Below are positions 7,599 through 17,236 of a DNA stretch of 64,000 bases, piece after piece. The DNA lies in contig CAAFOY010000097.1 of assembly GCA_900764695.1 (NCBI GenBank), positions 7,275 through 71,274 on the forward strand, written 5' to 3'. Position 1 is the first letter of the stretch; every line of letters begins with the position of its first letter. The position numbers and the translations under genes are program-made. The stretch comes from Lachnospiraceae bacterium. GTDB lineage: Bacteria; Bacillota_A; Clostridia; Lachnospirales; Lachnospiraceae. The notes beneath the pieces are model-generated. The model searched no databases. It saw only the letters and a program-made list of their open reading frames with translations, and was not told the origin of the DNA.

Positions 7599-9272
7599 AT
7601 GGAATTAGAAAACGAAAAGATTGAATCAAAAAATTTTATAGAATTAATAATTGATAAAGATTTAGAGGAAGGAAGATTTGACCATGTGCAGACCAGATTT
7701 CCACCAGAGCCTAACGGTTATCTTCATATAGGACATGCTAAATCAATTCTTTTAAACTATGGTTTAGCAAAGAAGTACAATGGAAAGTTTAATATGAGAT
7801 TTGATGATACTAATCCTACTAAAGAGAAGGAAGAGTTCGTGGAATCAATTTTAAAAGATATTAAGTGGCTTGGTGCTGATTGGGAAGACAGATTATTCTT
7901 TGCTTCAAATTATTTTGAGCAGATGTATGAAGCAGCTATTAAGTTAATTAAGAAAGGTAAAGCATATGTTTGTGACCTTTCTCCTGAAGAAATCAGAGAA
8001 TACCGTGGTACATTAACTGAGCCGGGTAAGGATAGTCCATACAGAAACAGATCTGTAGAAGAGAACTTAGAGTTATTTGATAACATGAAAAAGGGTGTTT
8101 ATAAAGACGGTGAAAAAGTATTAAGAGCTAAGATTGATATGACGTCACCTAACATTAATATGAGAGATCCAATTATCTATAGAGTTGCTCATATGACGCA
8201 TCATAAAACAGGAGATAAATGGTGCATCTATCCAATGTACGATTTTGCTCATCCAATAGAAGATGCTATTGAGGGGGTAACACATTCTATTTGCACATTA
8301 GAGTTTGAAGATCATAGACCTTTGTATGACTGGGTAGTTAGAGAATTGGAATATCCTAATCCACCTAGACAGATTGAGTTTGCTAAGTTATATGTAACAA
8401 ATGTTGTTACAGGTAAAAGATATATTAAGAAATTAGTTGAAGACGGAATAGTTGACGGATGGGATGACCCAAGACTTGTTTCTATTGCAGCATTGAGAAG
8501 ACGTGGATTTACTCCTGAGTCAATTAAGATGTTTGTTGACTTATGTGGAATTTCAAAGAGCCAGAGTTCAGTTGACTATGCAATGCTTGAATATTGTATT
8601 AGAGAAGACTTGAAGGCTAAGAAACCAAGACTTATGGCTGTTCTTGATCCAATTAAGGTTATAATTGACAACTATCCTGAAGATCAGGTTGAATGGTTTG
8701 ATGTGGTTAACAATGTGGAATGTCCTGAACTTGGAACAAGAAAGGTTCCTTTCTGTAAGGAGATTTACATTGATAGAGAAGATTTTATGGAAGAACCACC
8801 AAAGAAATACTTTAGATTATTCCCTGGTAACGAAGTAAGACTTATGAATGCATATTTTGTTAAATGTGTAGATTATAAGAAAGACGAAAATGGAAATGTT
8901 ACAGAGATTCATTGTACTTATGATCCTGAAACAAGAAGTGGAAGTGGTTTTACAGGACGTAAAGTTAAGGGAACAATCCATTGGGTATCAGCAAGACATG
9001 GTGTTAAGTCAGAAGTCAGATTATATGAAAATATTGTTGATGAAGAAAAAGGCAAGTTAAATGAAGATGGAACACTTAACTTAAATCCTAATTCATTAAC
9101 TGTATTAAAAGACTGCTATGTAGAGCCAAATATTGCAGATGTTAAGCCGGAAGACAAATTCCAGTTTGTAAGACAGGGATACTTCTGTGCAGACTTAAAA
9201 GATTATACAAAAGAGAAACCTGTATTTAACAGAATTGTTTCACTTAAAAGTTCATTTAAGCTACCTAAATAA
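7599..9272 (+). CDS. glnS: Glutaminyl-tRNA synthetase
   Basis: A 557-aa class I aminoacyl-tRNA synthetase charging tRNA-Gln. The catalytic Rossmann fold opens with [19 protein letters not shown] (HIGH motif), then [10 protein letters not shown] and the GlnRS-type VDGWDDPR followed by [11 protein letters not shown]. Beta-barrel anticodon-binding domains fill the C-terminal half. The KMSKS-equivalent loop reads VVTGKR rather than the MSKR of many bacterial GlnRS. The length is normal. Many Firmicutes lack GlnRS and use GatCAB transamidation; its presence here fits several clostridial lineages. It is a single-gene unit with its own promoter and terminator. The SD CCGGAGG lies nine bases before the ATG. 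Confidence 0.93.
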   Translation: MELENEKIESKNFIELIIDKDLEEGRFDHVQTRFPPEPNGYLHIGHAKSILLNYGLAKKYNGKFNMRFDDTNPTKEKEEFVESILKDIKWLGADWEDRLFFASNYFEQMYEAAIKLIKKGKAYVCDLSPEEIREYRGTLTEPGKDSPYRNRSVEENLELFDNMKKGVYKDGEKVLRAKIDMTSPNINMRDPIIYRVAHMTHHKTGDKWCIYPMYDFAHPIEDAIEGVTHSICTLEFEDHRPLYDWVVRELEYPNPPRQIEFAKLYVTNVVTGKRYIKKLVEDGIVDGWDDPRLVSIAALRRRGFTPESIKMFVDLCGISKSQSSVDYAMLEYCIREDLKAKKPRLMAVLDPIKVIIDNYPEDQVEWFDVVNNVECPELGTRKVPFCKEIYIDREDFMEEPPKKYFRLFPGNEVRLMNAYFVKCVDYKKDENGNVTEIHCTYDPETRSGSGFTGRKVKGTIHWVSARHGVKSEVRLYENIVDEEKGKLNEDGTLNLNPNSLTVLKDCYVEPNIADVKPEDKFQFVRQGYFCADLKDYTKEKPVFNRIVSLKSSFKLPK

Positions 9273-9321
9273 AAAGCTTGGACAAAACCAGAGTAAATTG
9301 TAAACAGTACTGTGAATTTTG

Positions 9322-9353
9322 AAAAGGAGCCACACCGAGGTGTAGCTCCTTTT
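9322..9353 (+). terminator. Rho-independent terminator of glnS
   Basis: AAAAGGAGC-C-ACACC pairs with GGTGT-A-GCTCCTTTT around a GA turn, with one mismatch. It is a strong hairpin ending in TTTT. Confidence 0.85.
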
Positions 9354-9431
9354 CAAATAAAAGAAACGTATAAAAAAATAAAGCATCCAATTAAGAGTAG
9401 TTATTTAATTCTCAATCAAATAAGTGTATTT

Positions 9432-10031
9432 CTATAAATCTTCAACCTCGTCTTTAAGTAGGTCATCACCTTCACCAAGGTCTACGTCATCTTCTGTTTC
9501 AACATCTTCATTTACAGCGTCTTCGTCTACGAAATCATCTTCATTAAAATCATGTGTGTAAACTTCTTCGTAGTCATCTTTTCCAACAAATTCCGAAACA
9601 ATGTCTTTTGCCTGATTTACAACATTTTTAACTTTGTCCTTTGCCATCTGAATGTTTTCTTCACCAACTTTTTCTACAAAAACGTCTTTGGCATCCATTG
9701 CTTTATCTTTGGCTTCGTCTACCTTATCCATTACCTTTTCGATATTTTCTTCACCAACTTTTTCAGTAACAATGTCTTTAACCTTATCAGTTACATCTGC
9801 AACCTTGTCAACAGCTTTATCAGTTACATCTTTAGCTTTTCTTCTGTTAAAAGTAATTGTGACTTTCTTGTTGCCATCATTGTCATTGCCGGTGTTTACC
9901 TGAAAGATTTTTTCATCATCAAAATCTTCAAAGCCTTCATTTTCGTCTTTTTTATTTTTTACATATAAAGCTCCACCAACTGCAGCACCGGCAACTGCTG
10001 CCGCACCTATTATTTTCTTAAAGAATCCCAT
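9432..10031 (-). CDS. Acidic helical-repeat protein, YtxH/LEA-like
   Basis: A 199-aa protein of no certain family. It has a short N-terminal hydrophobic, glycine/alanine-rich segment (FFKKIIGAAAVAGAAVGG), then a long amphipathic helical region. Imperfect repeats centred on EKVGEENI occur twice, with many DKV/KDK/DKA units, as in YtxH-type or group-3 LEA stress proteins. The last ~50 residues are almost entirely Asp/Glu-rich. A role as a membrane-anchored stress or desiccation protein is inference. GGAGG lies seven bases before the ATG at 10031-10029; a second ATG 15 bases upstream has no ribosome site. The long plus-strand frames here are mirror artefacts of the repeats. Confidence 0.7.
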   Translation of the reverse strand: MGFFKKIIGAAAVAGAAVGGALYVKNKKDENEGFEDFDDEKIFQVNTGNDNDGNKKVTITFNRRKAKDVTDKAVDKVADVTDKVKDIVTEKVGEENIEKVMDKVDEAKDKAMDAKDVFVEKVGEENIQMAKDKVKNVVNQAKDIVSEFVGKDDYEEVYTHDFNEDDFVDEDAVNEDVETEDDVDLGEGDDLLKDEVEDL

Positions 10032-10298
10032 AGCTATATCCTCCATTTCGGTAAATTGTTAAGATAATTATAATACTATTTTTAACTAAAATAAAGCAAT
10101 AATACATATTTTTAGAAAAAAACATTGCCACAAATTGTTGAAATAGCAGGACAAAAATGTTAGTCTACTAAATGGTTAATAAAAAAGAAATTTTTCAGAG
10201 AAAAATCAACTCTTTTATAAAAAATCATAAATTGAATTTTATTATAAAAGTGAAAATAAAAGTAAATTAGATAAAAAATAAGAAAGGATGAAGAATGT

Positions 10299-11090
10299 AT
10301 GGATACAAAGATTGTATTTTTTGACATTGACGGTACAATTTACAGCTATGAAAAGGGGATTCCAAAAGATACGGCAAAGGCCATTGAGCTTTTGAAGGCT
10401 AATGGGCACATACCGGTTATTTGCACAGGAAGAACAAAATGCATGATTTACCCTGATTTTATAAACTTAGGATTTGATAACATAATTGCAGGTGCAGGAA
10501 CTTACTGCGAGATAAATGGAAAAGAACTTTACTATAAGAAGCTTGAGGATGCTGAAGCAAGAAGAGTTATTGACGGTTTCCTTGAATATGGATTTTTTCC
10601 ATTGGCAGAAGGAAAAGAATATATTTATGTTGGAACTGACACTTCTAATCTTATTCATGCAAAAGTACAGTTTATGGACGTACATTATGAGAAAATTCCT
10701 AATTCAATTAAAACAGTAGAAGAAAAACATATTGAAATTTCCAAGGTAACCGGTGGCTTTCAGAATGATAGTGATATGAAAACTATTAGTGAAAAGTTTA
10801 AGAATGACTATTCGATTATTAACCATAACAATATACTTCTTGAATTTATTCCAAAGGGATACAATAAAGCAGTTGGAATTGACAGACTTATTAAAGAAAT
10901 AGGCATTCCAAAAGAGGACACATATGCCTTCGGCGATAGCTTTAATGACATTGATATGCTTAACTATGTTGAATACGGTTGCTTAATGGGCAATGGTGAT
11001 AAGGAACTTAAAAATAAAGTAGAATACAAAACAGACAGATTTGATGAAGGTGGAATTTATAACGGCTTAAAGAAGTTTGAGTTAATTTAG
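10299..11090 (+). CDS. HAD-superfamily hydrolase, Cof/subclass IIB type
   Basis: A 263-aa soluble phosphatase-like protein. Motif I is FFDIDGT with nucleophile D9 and acid/base D11. A large C2-type cap occupies the middle, and motif IV reads AFGDSFNDIDML near residue 212. Family members dephosphorylate sugar phosphates, nucleotides or flavin precursors; the substrate cannot be read from sequence. AGAAAGGATG lies upstream of the ATG. It is 26 bases upstream of ogg and probably cotranscribed with it. Confidence 0.85.
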   Translation: MDTKIVFFDIDGTIYSYEKGIPKDTAKAIELLKANGHIPVICTGRTKCMIYPDFINLGFDNIIAGAGTYCEINGKELYYKKLEDAEARRVIDGFLEYGFFPLAEGKEYIYVGTDTSNLIHAKVQFMDVHYEKIPNSIKTVEEKHIEISKVTGGFQNDSDMKTISEKFKNDYSIINHNNILLEFIPKGYNKAVGIDRLIKEIGIPKEDTYAFGDSFNDIDMLNYVEYGCLMGNGDKELKNKVEYKTDRFDEGGIYNGLKKFELI

Positions 11091-11116
11091 AAAAGAAATG
11101 GTAAACGAAAAAAATA

Positions 11117-12037
11117 ATGGATAATATATTTGGAGAAAAAAGCAGACAAAATTTTAGAATAGAAATAGAAAACAAAAATACAATTATAAAAGAGATTACA
11201 GATTTTGACTTGGAGCAGACTTTAGAATGTGGCCAGTGCTTTAGATTTTACAAGCAGGATGAAGAAGATTATGTTGTGGTTGCTTTTAATAAGTTGCTTC
11301 ATATTAAACAAAATGGTAATCAATTAATTTTTTTAAATACTGAAAAGCCTGATGTGGAAAACATATGGATTCCATATTTTGACCTTGAAAGAGATTATAA
11401 TGAAATTAAATCTTTCCTTTTAAAAAAAGATAGTAAATTAGAAGAAGCTATTAAGGAAAAGTGGGGAATACGTATTCTTAATCAGGAATTTTGCGAGACA
11501 TTAATATCTTTTATTATTTCCCAAAATAAACAAATACCACATATTAAGCAGTTGGTTAGAAGAATAAGTGAGGAATACGGTGAGTATTTAGGAGAAGTAA
11601 ACGGTGAGAGATATTATTCTTTTCCTAATGTGAAAACTCTTGGAACAATAACTGAGGAAGCTTTTAGAGAGATGAAAACAGGGTTCAGGGCACCATATCT
11701 TTACGATGCGGCACAGAAACTTGCAACAGGTGTGATTTCCGTGGAAACATTAAAAGGATTAAATGAAAATGAAACCAGAGATGAACTAATTAGCATAAAG
11801 GGCGTAGGCGAAAAAGTGGCCAACTGTGTAATGTTGTTTTCTTTAGGCTTTCGAGAAGCATTCCCAGTAGATGTTTGGATAAAGAGAATAATGGAAAGCG
11901 TTTATTTTAATGGAGAGGATACACCGAAAGACCAAATTCAGCTTTTTGCAAAAGAACAGTATGGAGAATATGGCGGTTATGCACAGCAATACCTCTTTTG
12001 TTTTGGAAGAGAAAACAAGGTTGGAGCGAAGAAATAA
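11117..12037 (+). CDS. ogg: 8-oxoguanine DNA glycosylase/AP lyase (Ogg/HhH-GPD)
   Basis: A 306-aa base-excision repair enzyme removing 8-oxoguanine and nicking the abasic site. The OGG N-terminal domain is recognised by DLEQTLECGQCFRFYK. The helix-hairpin-helix reads LISIKGVGEKVANCV, where K233 is the Schiff-base lysine, followed by FPVDVWIKR with catalytic D252. An N-terminal strand and a C-terminal YAQQYLFCFGRE helix complete the family pattern. The start has only a weak ribosome site, which suggests coupling to the preceding HAD gene. Confidence 0.88.
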   Translation: MDNIFGEKSRQNFRIEIENKNTIIKEITDFDLEQTLECGQCFRFYKQDEEDYVVVAFNKLLHIKQNGNQLIFLNTEKPDVENIWIPYFDLERDYNEIKSFLLKKDSKLEEAIKEKWGIRILNQEFCETLISFIISQNKQIPHIKQLVRRISEEYGEYLGEVNGERYYSFPNVKTLGTITEEAFREMKTGFRAPYLYDAAQKLATGVISVETLKGLNENETRDELISIKGVGEKVANCVMLFSLGFREAFPVDVWIKRIMESVYFNGEDTPKDQIQLFAKEQYGEYGGYAQQYLFCFGRENKVGAKK

Positions 12038-12123
12038 TTATCAAAAAATATAATCAGCAACAGAATAATTTATAAAGCTTTGATGACAAAATATTAAATA
12101 ATTGTAAAAAATCAGATTTACTA

Positions 12124-12151
12124 TTGCATTAATTCCAAAAAGTGTTAATAT
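12124..12151 (+). promoter_or_regulatory. Promoter of groESL
   Basis: TTGCAT, 16 bases, TAATAT. It is positioned so that transcription starts at or just before the CIRCE operator. Confidence 0.5.
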
Positions 12152-12164
12152 AGTTCATAGTTGA

Positions 12165-12191
12165 TTGGCACTCAAAGAAGATGAGTGCTAA
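12165..12191 (+). promoter_or_regulatory. CIRCE operator (HrcA site)
   Basis: TTGGCACTC, nine bases, GAGTGCTAA. This matches the CIRCE consensus TTAGCACTC-N9-GAGTGCTAA with one change. It lies 35 bases upstream of groES and implies heat-shock repression by HrcA, whose gene is not in the window. Confidence 0.95.
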
Positions 12192-12226
12192 CAAAGAAAT
12201 GAGACAGAATAGATGGAGGTTTTAAA

Positions 12227-12514
12227 ATGAAATTAGTACCATTAGCAGACAGAGTAGTATTAAAGCAGAGCACTCCTGAAGAAAAAACAAAGTCAGGAAT
12301 AATTTTAACAAGTCAGACACAGGAAAAACCACAACAGGCAGAAGTTGTTGCAGTAGGTCCAGGTGGAGTAATTGATGGAAAAGAAGTAACAATGACAGTT
12401 AAGGTTGGAGATAAGGTTATCTTTTCAAAATATGCAGGAAATGAAGTTAAGCTAGACGAAGAAGAATTTATTATTGTAAAACAGTCTGACATTCTTGCTG
12501 TTGTTGAAGACTAA
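12227..12514 (+). CDS. groES: Co-chaperonin GroES
   Basis: A 95-aa Hsp10 with the standard LVPLADRVVLK start, the mobile loop around KSGIILTSQTQEKPQ and the C-terminal EEFIIVKQSDILAVVED. It caps the GroEL ring during ATP-driven protein folding. The length is typical. It is the first gene of the CIRCE-controlled groESL operon, 49 bases ahead of groEL, with a good SD (GGAGG) upstream. Confidence 0.97.
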   Translation: MKLVPLADRVVLKQSTPEEKTKSGIILTSQTQEKPQQAEVVAVGPGGVIDGKEVTMTVKVGDKVIFSKYAGNEVKLDEEEFIIVKQSDILAVVED

Positions 12515-12557
12515 TAAAGGGTTAAAGCCCTAAATTATATAACCAGTTTGGAGGTAA

Positions 12558-14183
<1,626 letters not shown>

Positions 14184-14205
14184 TATATATTCTGATAATT
14201 TATTT

Positions 14206-14245
14206 AAAGGTCTACAGAATGAAATCTGTAGGCCTTTATTTTTTT
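14206..14245 (+). terminator. Rho-independent terminator of groESL
   Basis: AAAGGTCTACAGA pairs with TCTGTAGGCCTTT (one G-T pair) around a six-base loop, followed by A and a seven-base T run. Confidence 0.92.
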
Positions 14246-14503
14246 GAATAACTGGAATTCTGAAAGACCTATTATCTAAAAAAGTGAAAAAAATCTAATT
14301 TAATCAAATATTTATAAAATATGGACAAAAAATATATTAATATACCAATTTAATGGTAAAAATAGCCAAAAACTATTGCCTAATATTGTACATTTAGTTT
14401 AAAAACATTTTTTTACCCTTAATTATTTGGAATAGGGTTTATACTATGGTAAACTAATTGAAACGATTTAAATTATTTTATGGGAATGAAAAAGGAGAAA
14501 ATA

Positions 14504-17083
14504 ATGAAAGGATTAAAAGATTTTAAAAAGAAATTTTTGGTTGTAACATTAGTGACAGCAGTTACTTTTTCAGGTATAAATCTGCCGGTTACAACAGTTA
14601 ATGCGGCAACTGCTGTAGCTCCAAGTGTATTATCTTTTGTAGAACAGGATGATAGTACATGCACAATCAAGTGGAGTAGTGTTCAGGGAGCAACTTATAA
14701 TGTTTACAAGGCTAAAAGCCGTTATGCAACATATAACAAGGTTGCTACAGTAGACACTAACTCATACACTGACACAGTATATGGTGGTGAATATTATAAG
14801 GTTACATCTGTAGTTAATGGTACAGAATCTTCTATGTCGCTTGCAACATCATATGAAATTGAAACATTTGGTTATAATACTAATATTTTTGAACCAACAG
14901 ATAACAATTCAGAAATTCAAAGTTACATAAACAATGTTTATAAGACAACAGAATCAGGTCAGTTTGGTAGTGACAGATATGCATTTCTTTTTGCACCTGG
15001 AACATATTCTGACAGCTTAAATGTTGAAATTGGATTTTATACTCAGGTTGCAGGACTTGGATTAACTCCAACAGAAACAACAGTTGGAAATATTCGTTCT
15101 AAGGCTGAATGGATGAAAGGAAGAAAGTATGATGGTGCTGTAAACTATAATGCGTTATGTAACTTCTGGCGTTCAGTAGAAAACTTAACAACAACATCTA
15201 AGTCTACAATTTGGGCTGTTTCTCAGGCAACATCAATGAGAAGAATGAATATAAAAGGAAATTTATATTTACATCAGGATGGAGGTTATGCCAGCGGTGG
15301 TTTCCTTGCAGATACAAAGGTGGCAGGAACAGTTTCAGGTGGTTCACAGCAACAGTGGCTTACAAGAAACTCTGAAATGAGTAATTTTGAAGGTGTTGTT
15401 TGGAACAATGTTTTAGTTGGGTGTGGCAGCAACGTTAAAGGAGTGGAAAAAGGCTGGCCATATGCAGCTAACACAGTAGTAGAAAAAACTCCTGAAGAAG
15501 TAGAAAAGCCATTCCTTACAGTAAATGACGGTGAATACAGTGTTTTTGTTCCTAAAGTAAAAAACAATACAGTAGGTGTTTCATGGTCAGGGGATAAGGT
15601 TGACGGTGAGTTTATTGATTTAGATAAATTTTATGTTGCAAAACCTGGCGATAGTGTTGCAAAGATTAATAGTCAGCTTAATGCAGGAAAGAATTTAATC
15701 TTAACACCTGGTATCTATTCATTAGATGCACCTATTGAAATCAAAAATGAAGACACAATAGTTTTAGGACTTGGATATGCAACATTAAAGCCAACAAATG
15801 GCAATGAATGTATGAAAGTTGCTGATGTTGGTGGCGTTTCTATTGCAGGTGTTTTGTTTGATGCCGGACAGGTTAATTCATCAACACTTTTAACTGTTGG
15901 TACAGCAGGAAATAAGACAAGCCACAAGGATAATCCTATTACTCTTTGCGATACATTCTATAGAGTAGGTGGAGCAGATGAAACTCCGGGTAAGGCAACA
16001 ACTTGCGTCATAATTAATAGTAGTGATGTAATTGGAGACAACTTCTGGGTATGGAGAGCAGACCACGGTAAAGGTGTAGGATGGACAAAGAATACAGCAG
16101 ATCACGGTGTAATTATTAACGGTGATAATGTTACAACATACGGTTTAATGGTTGAACATTTCCAGAAATACCAGACAATGTGGAATGGTAACGGTGGAAA
16201 ATGTTATATGTATCAGAGCGAACTTCCGTACGATATTCCTAATCAGAGTTCATGGAATGCATCTGGAAGTTATGGATATACAGACTATAAGGTTGCCGAT
16301 AATGTAACAAGTTATGAAGGATATGGAATAGGCATTTACTCATGTTATCAGGCAGGAACATGTTTCCTTAAGTCAGCAATTGAATGTCCTGACACACCAA
16401 ATGTTAAGTTTACAAATGTATGTACATATAGTTTGAGTGGAAATGGTGGCATAGATTATGCCATTAATAACAGTGGTTACGCTGTTATGGCAAACGGTGA
16501 AATGTGTAAAGTAATGTCATACAACAATGGCAATGCAGCACAGGACAAGACATATGAAAATGCCAGAAAATATATTTGGGGTACAACAGTTGACATTAAA
16601 GGAAAAACAGATTTATTCTCAGATACATTTAAAGCAACATATACAGGTAATAACATTACCCCTAAGGTAACAGTAAAATATAAAAACATTACTTTAAGAG
16701 AAGGCATTGACTATAAAGTTGTTTACAAGAACAACAAAAAAATCGGCACAGCAAAGATTTATGTAATTGGTCTTAATAATTTTAAAGACAGCAATACATA
16801 TAAGATGAAAATTATTCCGGCTAAGACAAAGATAACAAAGAAGAAAGCTACAAAGAAAAAAATCACTTTAAAACTTAAAAAAGTTAAAGGTGCAACAGGC
16901 TATCAGGTTATGTATTCTCTTAAAAAGAACTTTAAGGGCAAGAAAAAAATTAACACAAAGAAGAGAACTGTTGTTATTAAGAGAAAGAAATCAGGTAAGT
17001 ATTATGTAAAGGTTAGAGCTTACAAAAAAATTGGTAAGAAATATGTATATGGAAATTATACAAAGAGAATAACAATTAAATAA
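14504..17083 (+). CDS. Large secreted beta-helix protein with Fn3-like and C-terminal Ig/Fn3-like domains
   Basis: An 859-aa exported protein. The signal peptide spans residues 1 to about 34 (cleavage near VNA-A). A fibronectin-III-like module follows (about 45-110: CTIKWSSVQGATYNVYK). A two-part right-handed beta-helix then spans about 120-690, with FLFAPGTY, FYTQVAGLG, the SQQQWLTRNS segment, FYVAKPGDS, WRADHGKGVGW and YQTMWNGNGG. This type is common in actinobacterial proteins often mislabelled 'adenylyl cyclase' and related to glycan-binding or glycan-cleaving beta-helices. The C-terminus has an Ig-like module and a lysine-rich Fn3-like module of a type frequent in Lachnospiraceae secreted proteins, perhaps for wall binding. 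Activity is unknown. The start is set by AAAGGAG at 14490-14496; the ATG at 14480 has no SD. Confidence 0.75.
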   Translation: MKGLKDFKKKFLVVTLVTAVTFSGINLPVTTVNAATAVAPSVLSFVEQDDSTCTIKWSSVQGATYNVYKAKSRYATYNKVATVDTNSYTDTVYGGEYYKVTSVVNGTESSMSLATSYEIETFGYNTNIFEPTDNNSEIQSYINNVYKTTESGQFGSDRYAFLFAPGTYSDSLNVEIGFYTQVAGLGLTPTETTVGNIRSKAEWMKGRKYDGAVNYNALCNFWRSVENLTTTSKSTIWAVSQATSMRRMNIKGNLYLHQDGGYASGGFLADTKVAGTVSGGSQQQWLTRNSEMSNFEGVVWNNVLVGCGSNVKGVEKGWPYAANTVVEKTPEEVEKPFLTVNDGEYSVFVPKVKNNTVGVSWSGDKVDGEFIDLDKFYVAKPGDSVAKINSQLNAGKNLILTPGIYSLDAPIEIKNEDTIVLGLGYATLKPTNGNECMKVADVGGVSIAGVLFDAGQVNSSTLLTVGTAGNKTSHKDNPITLCDTFYRVGGADETPGKATTCVIINSSDVIGDNFWVWRADHGKGVGWTKNTADHGVIINGDNVTTYGLMVEHFQKYQTMWNGNGGKCYMYQSELPYDIPNQSSWNASGSYGYTDYKVADNVTSYEGYGIGIYSCYQAGTCFLKSAIECPDTPNVKFTNVCTYSLSGNGGIDYAINNSGYAVMANGEMCKVMSYNNGNAAQDKTYENARKYIWGTTVDIKGKTDLFSDTFKATYTGNNITPKVTVKYKNITLREGIDYKVVYKNNKKIGTAKIYVIGLNNFKDSNTYKMKIIPAKTKITKKKATKKKITLKLKKVKGATGYQVMYSLKKNFKGKKKINTKKRTVVIKRKKSGKYYVKVRAYKKIGKKYVYGNYTKRITIK

Positions 17084-17120
17084 AGAAGCTGTCAAAAAGT
17101 TTTCAAGTTGATTTTTTAAG

Positions 17121-17165
17121 AAAAGGACTATTTACGTATTAAGATTATGCAAATAGTCCTTTTTG
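17121..17165 (+). terminator. Rho-independent terminator after the beta-helix gene
   Basis: AAAAGGACTATTT and its exact complement around a 17-base loop, followed by a T run. The tail overlaps the putative recG -35. Confidence 0.85.
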
Positions 17166-17191
17166 TATGGCAATAGGACTTTTTCTATGAT
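17163..17191 (+). promoter_or_regulatory. Possible promoter of recG-ddl-murF
   Basis: TTGTAT, 17 bases, TATGAT, 45 bases before the recG ATG. The -35 is only moderately conserved. Confidence 0.4.
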
Positions 17192-17236
17192 AAAATAACC
17201 TGTAGCTTTACATAATGATTAGCTTTGGAGAATAAA

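Noticed and set aside
9552..9968. Two long plus-strand frames opposite the acidic repeat protein
   Set aside because: They are Phe/Ser-rich mirror translations of Lys/Asp/Glu repeats, with no ribosome site of their own.
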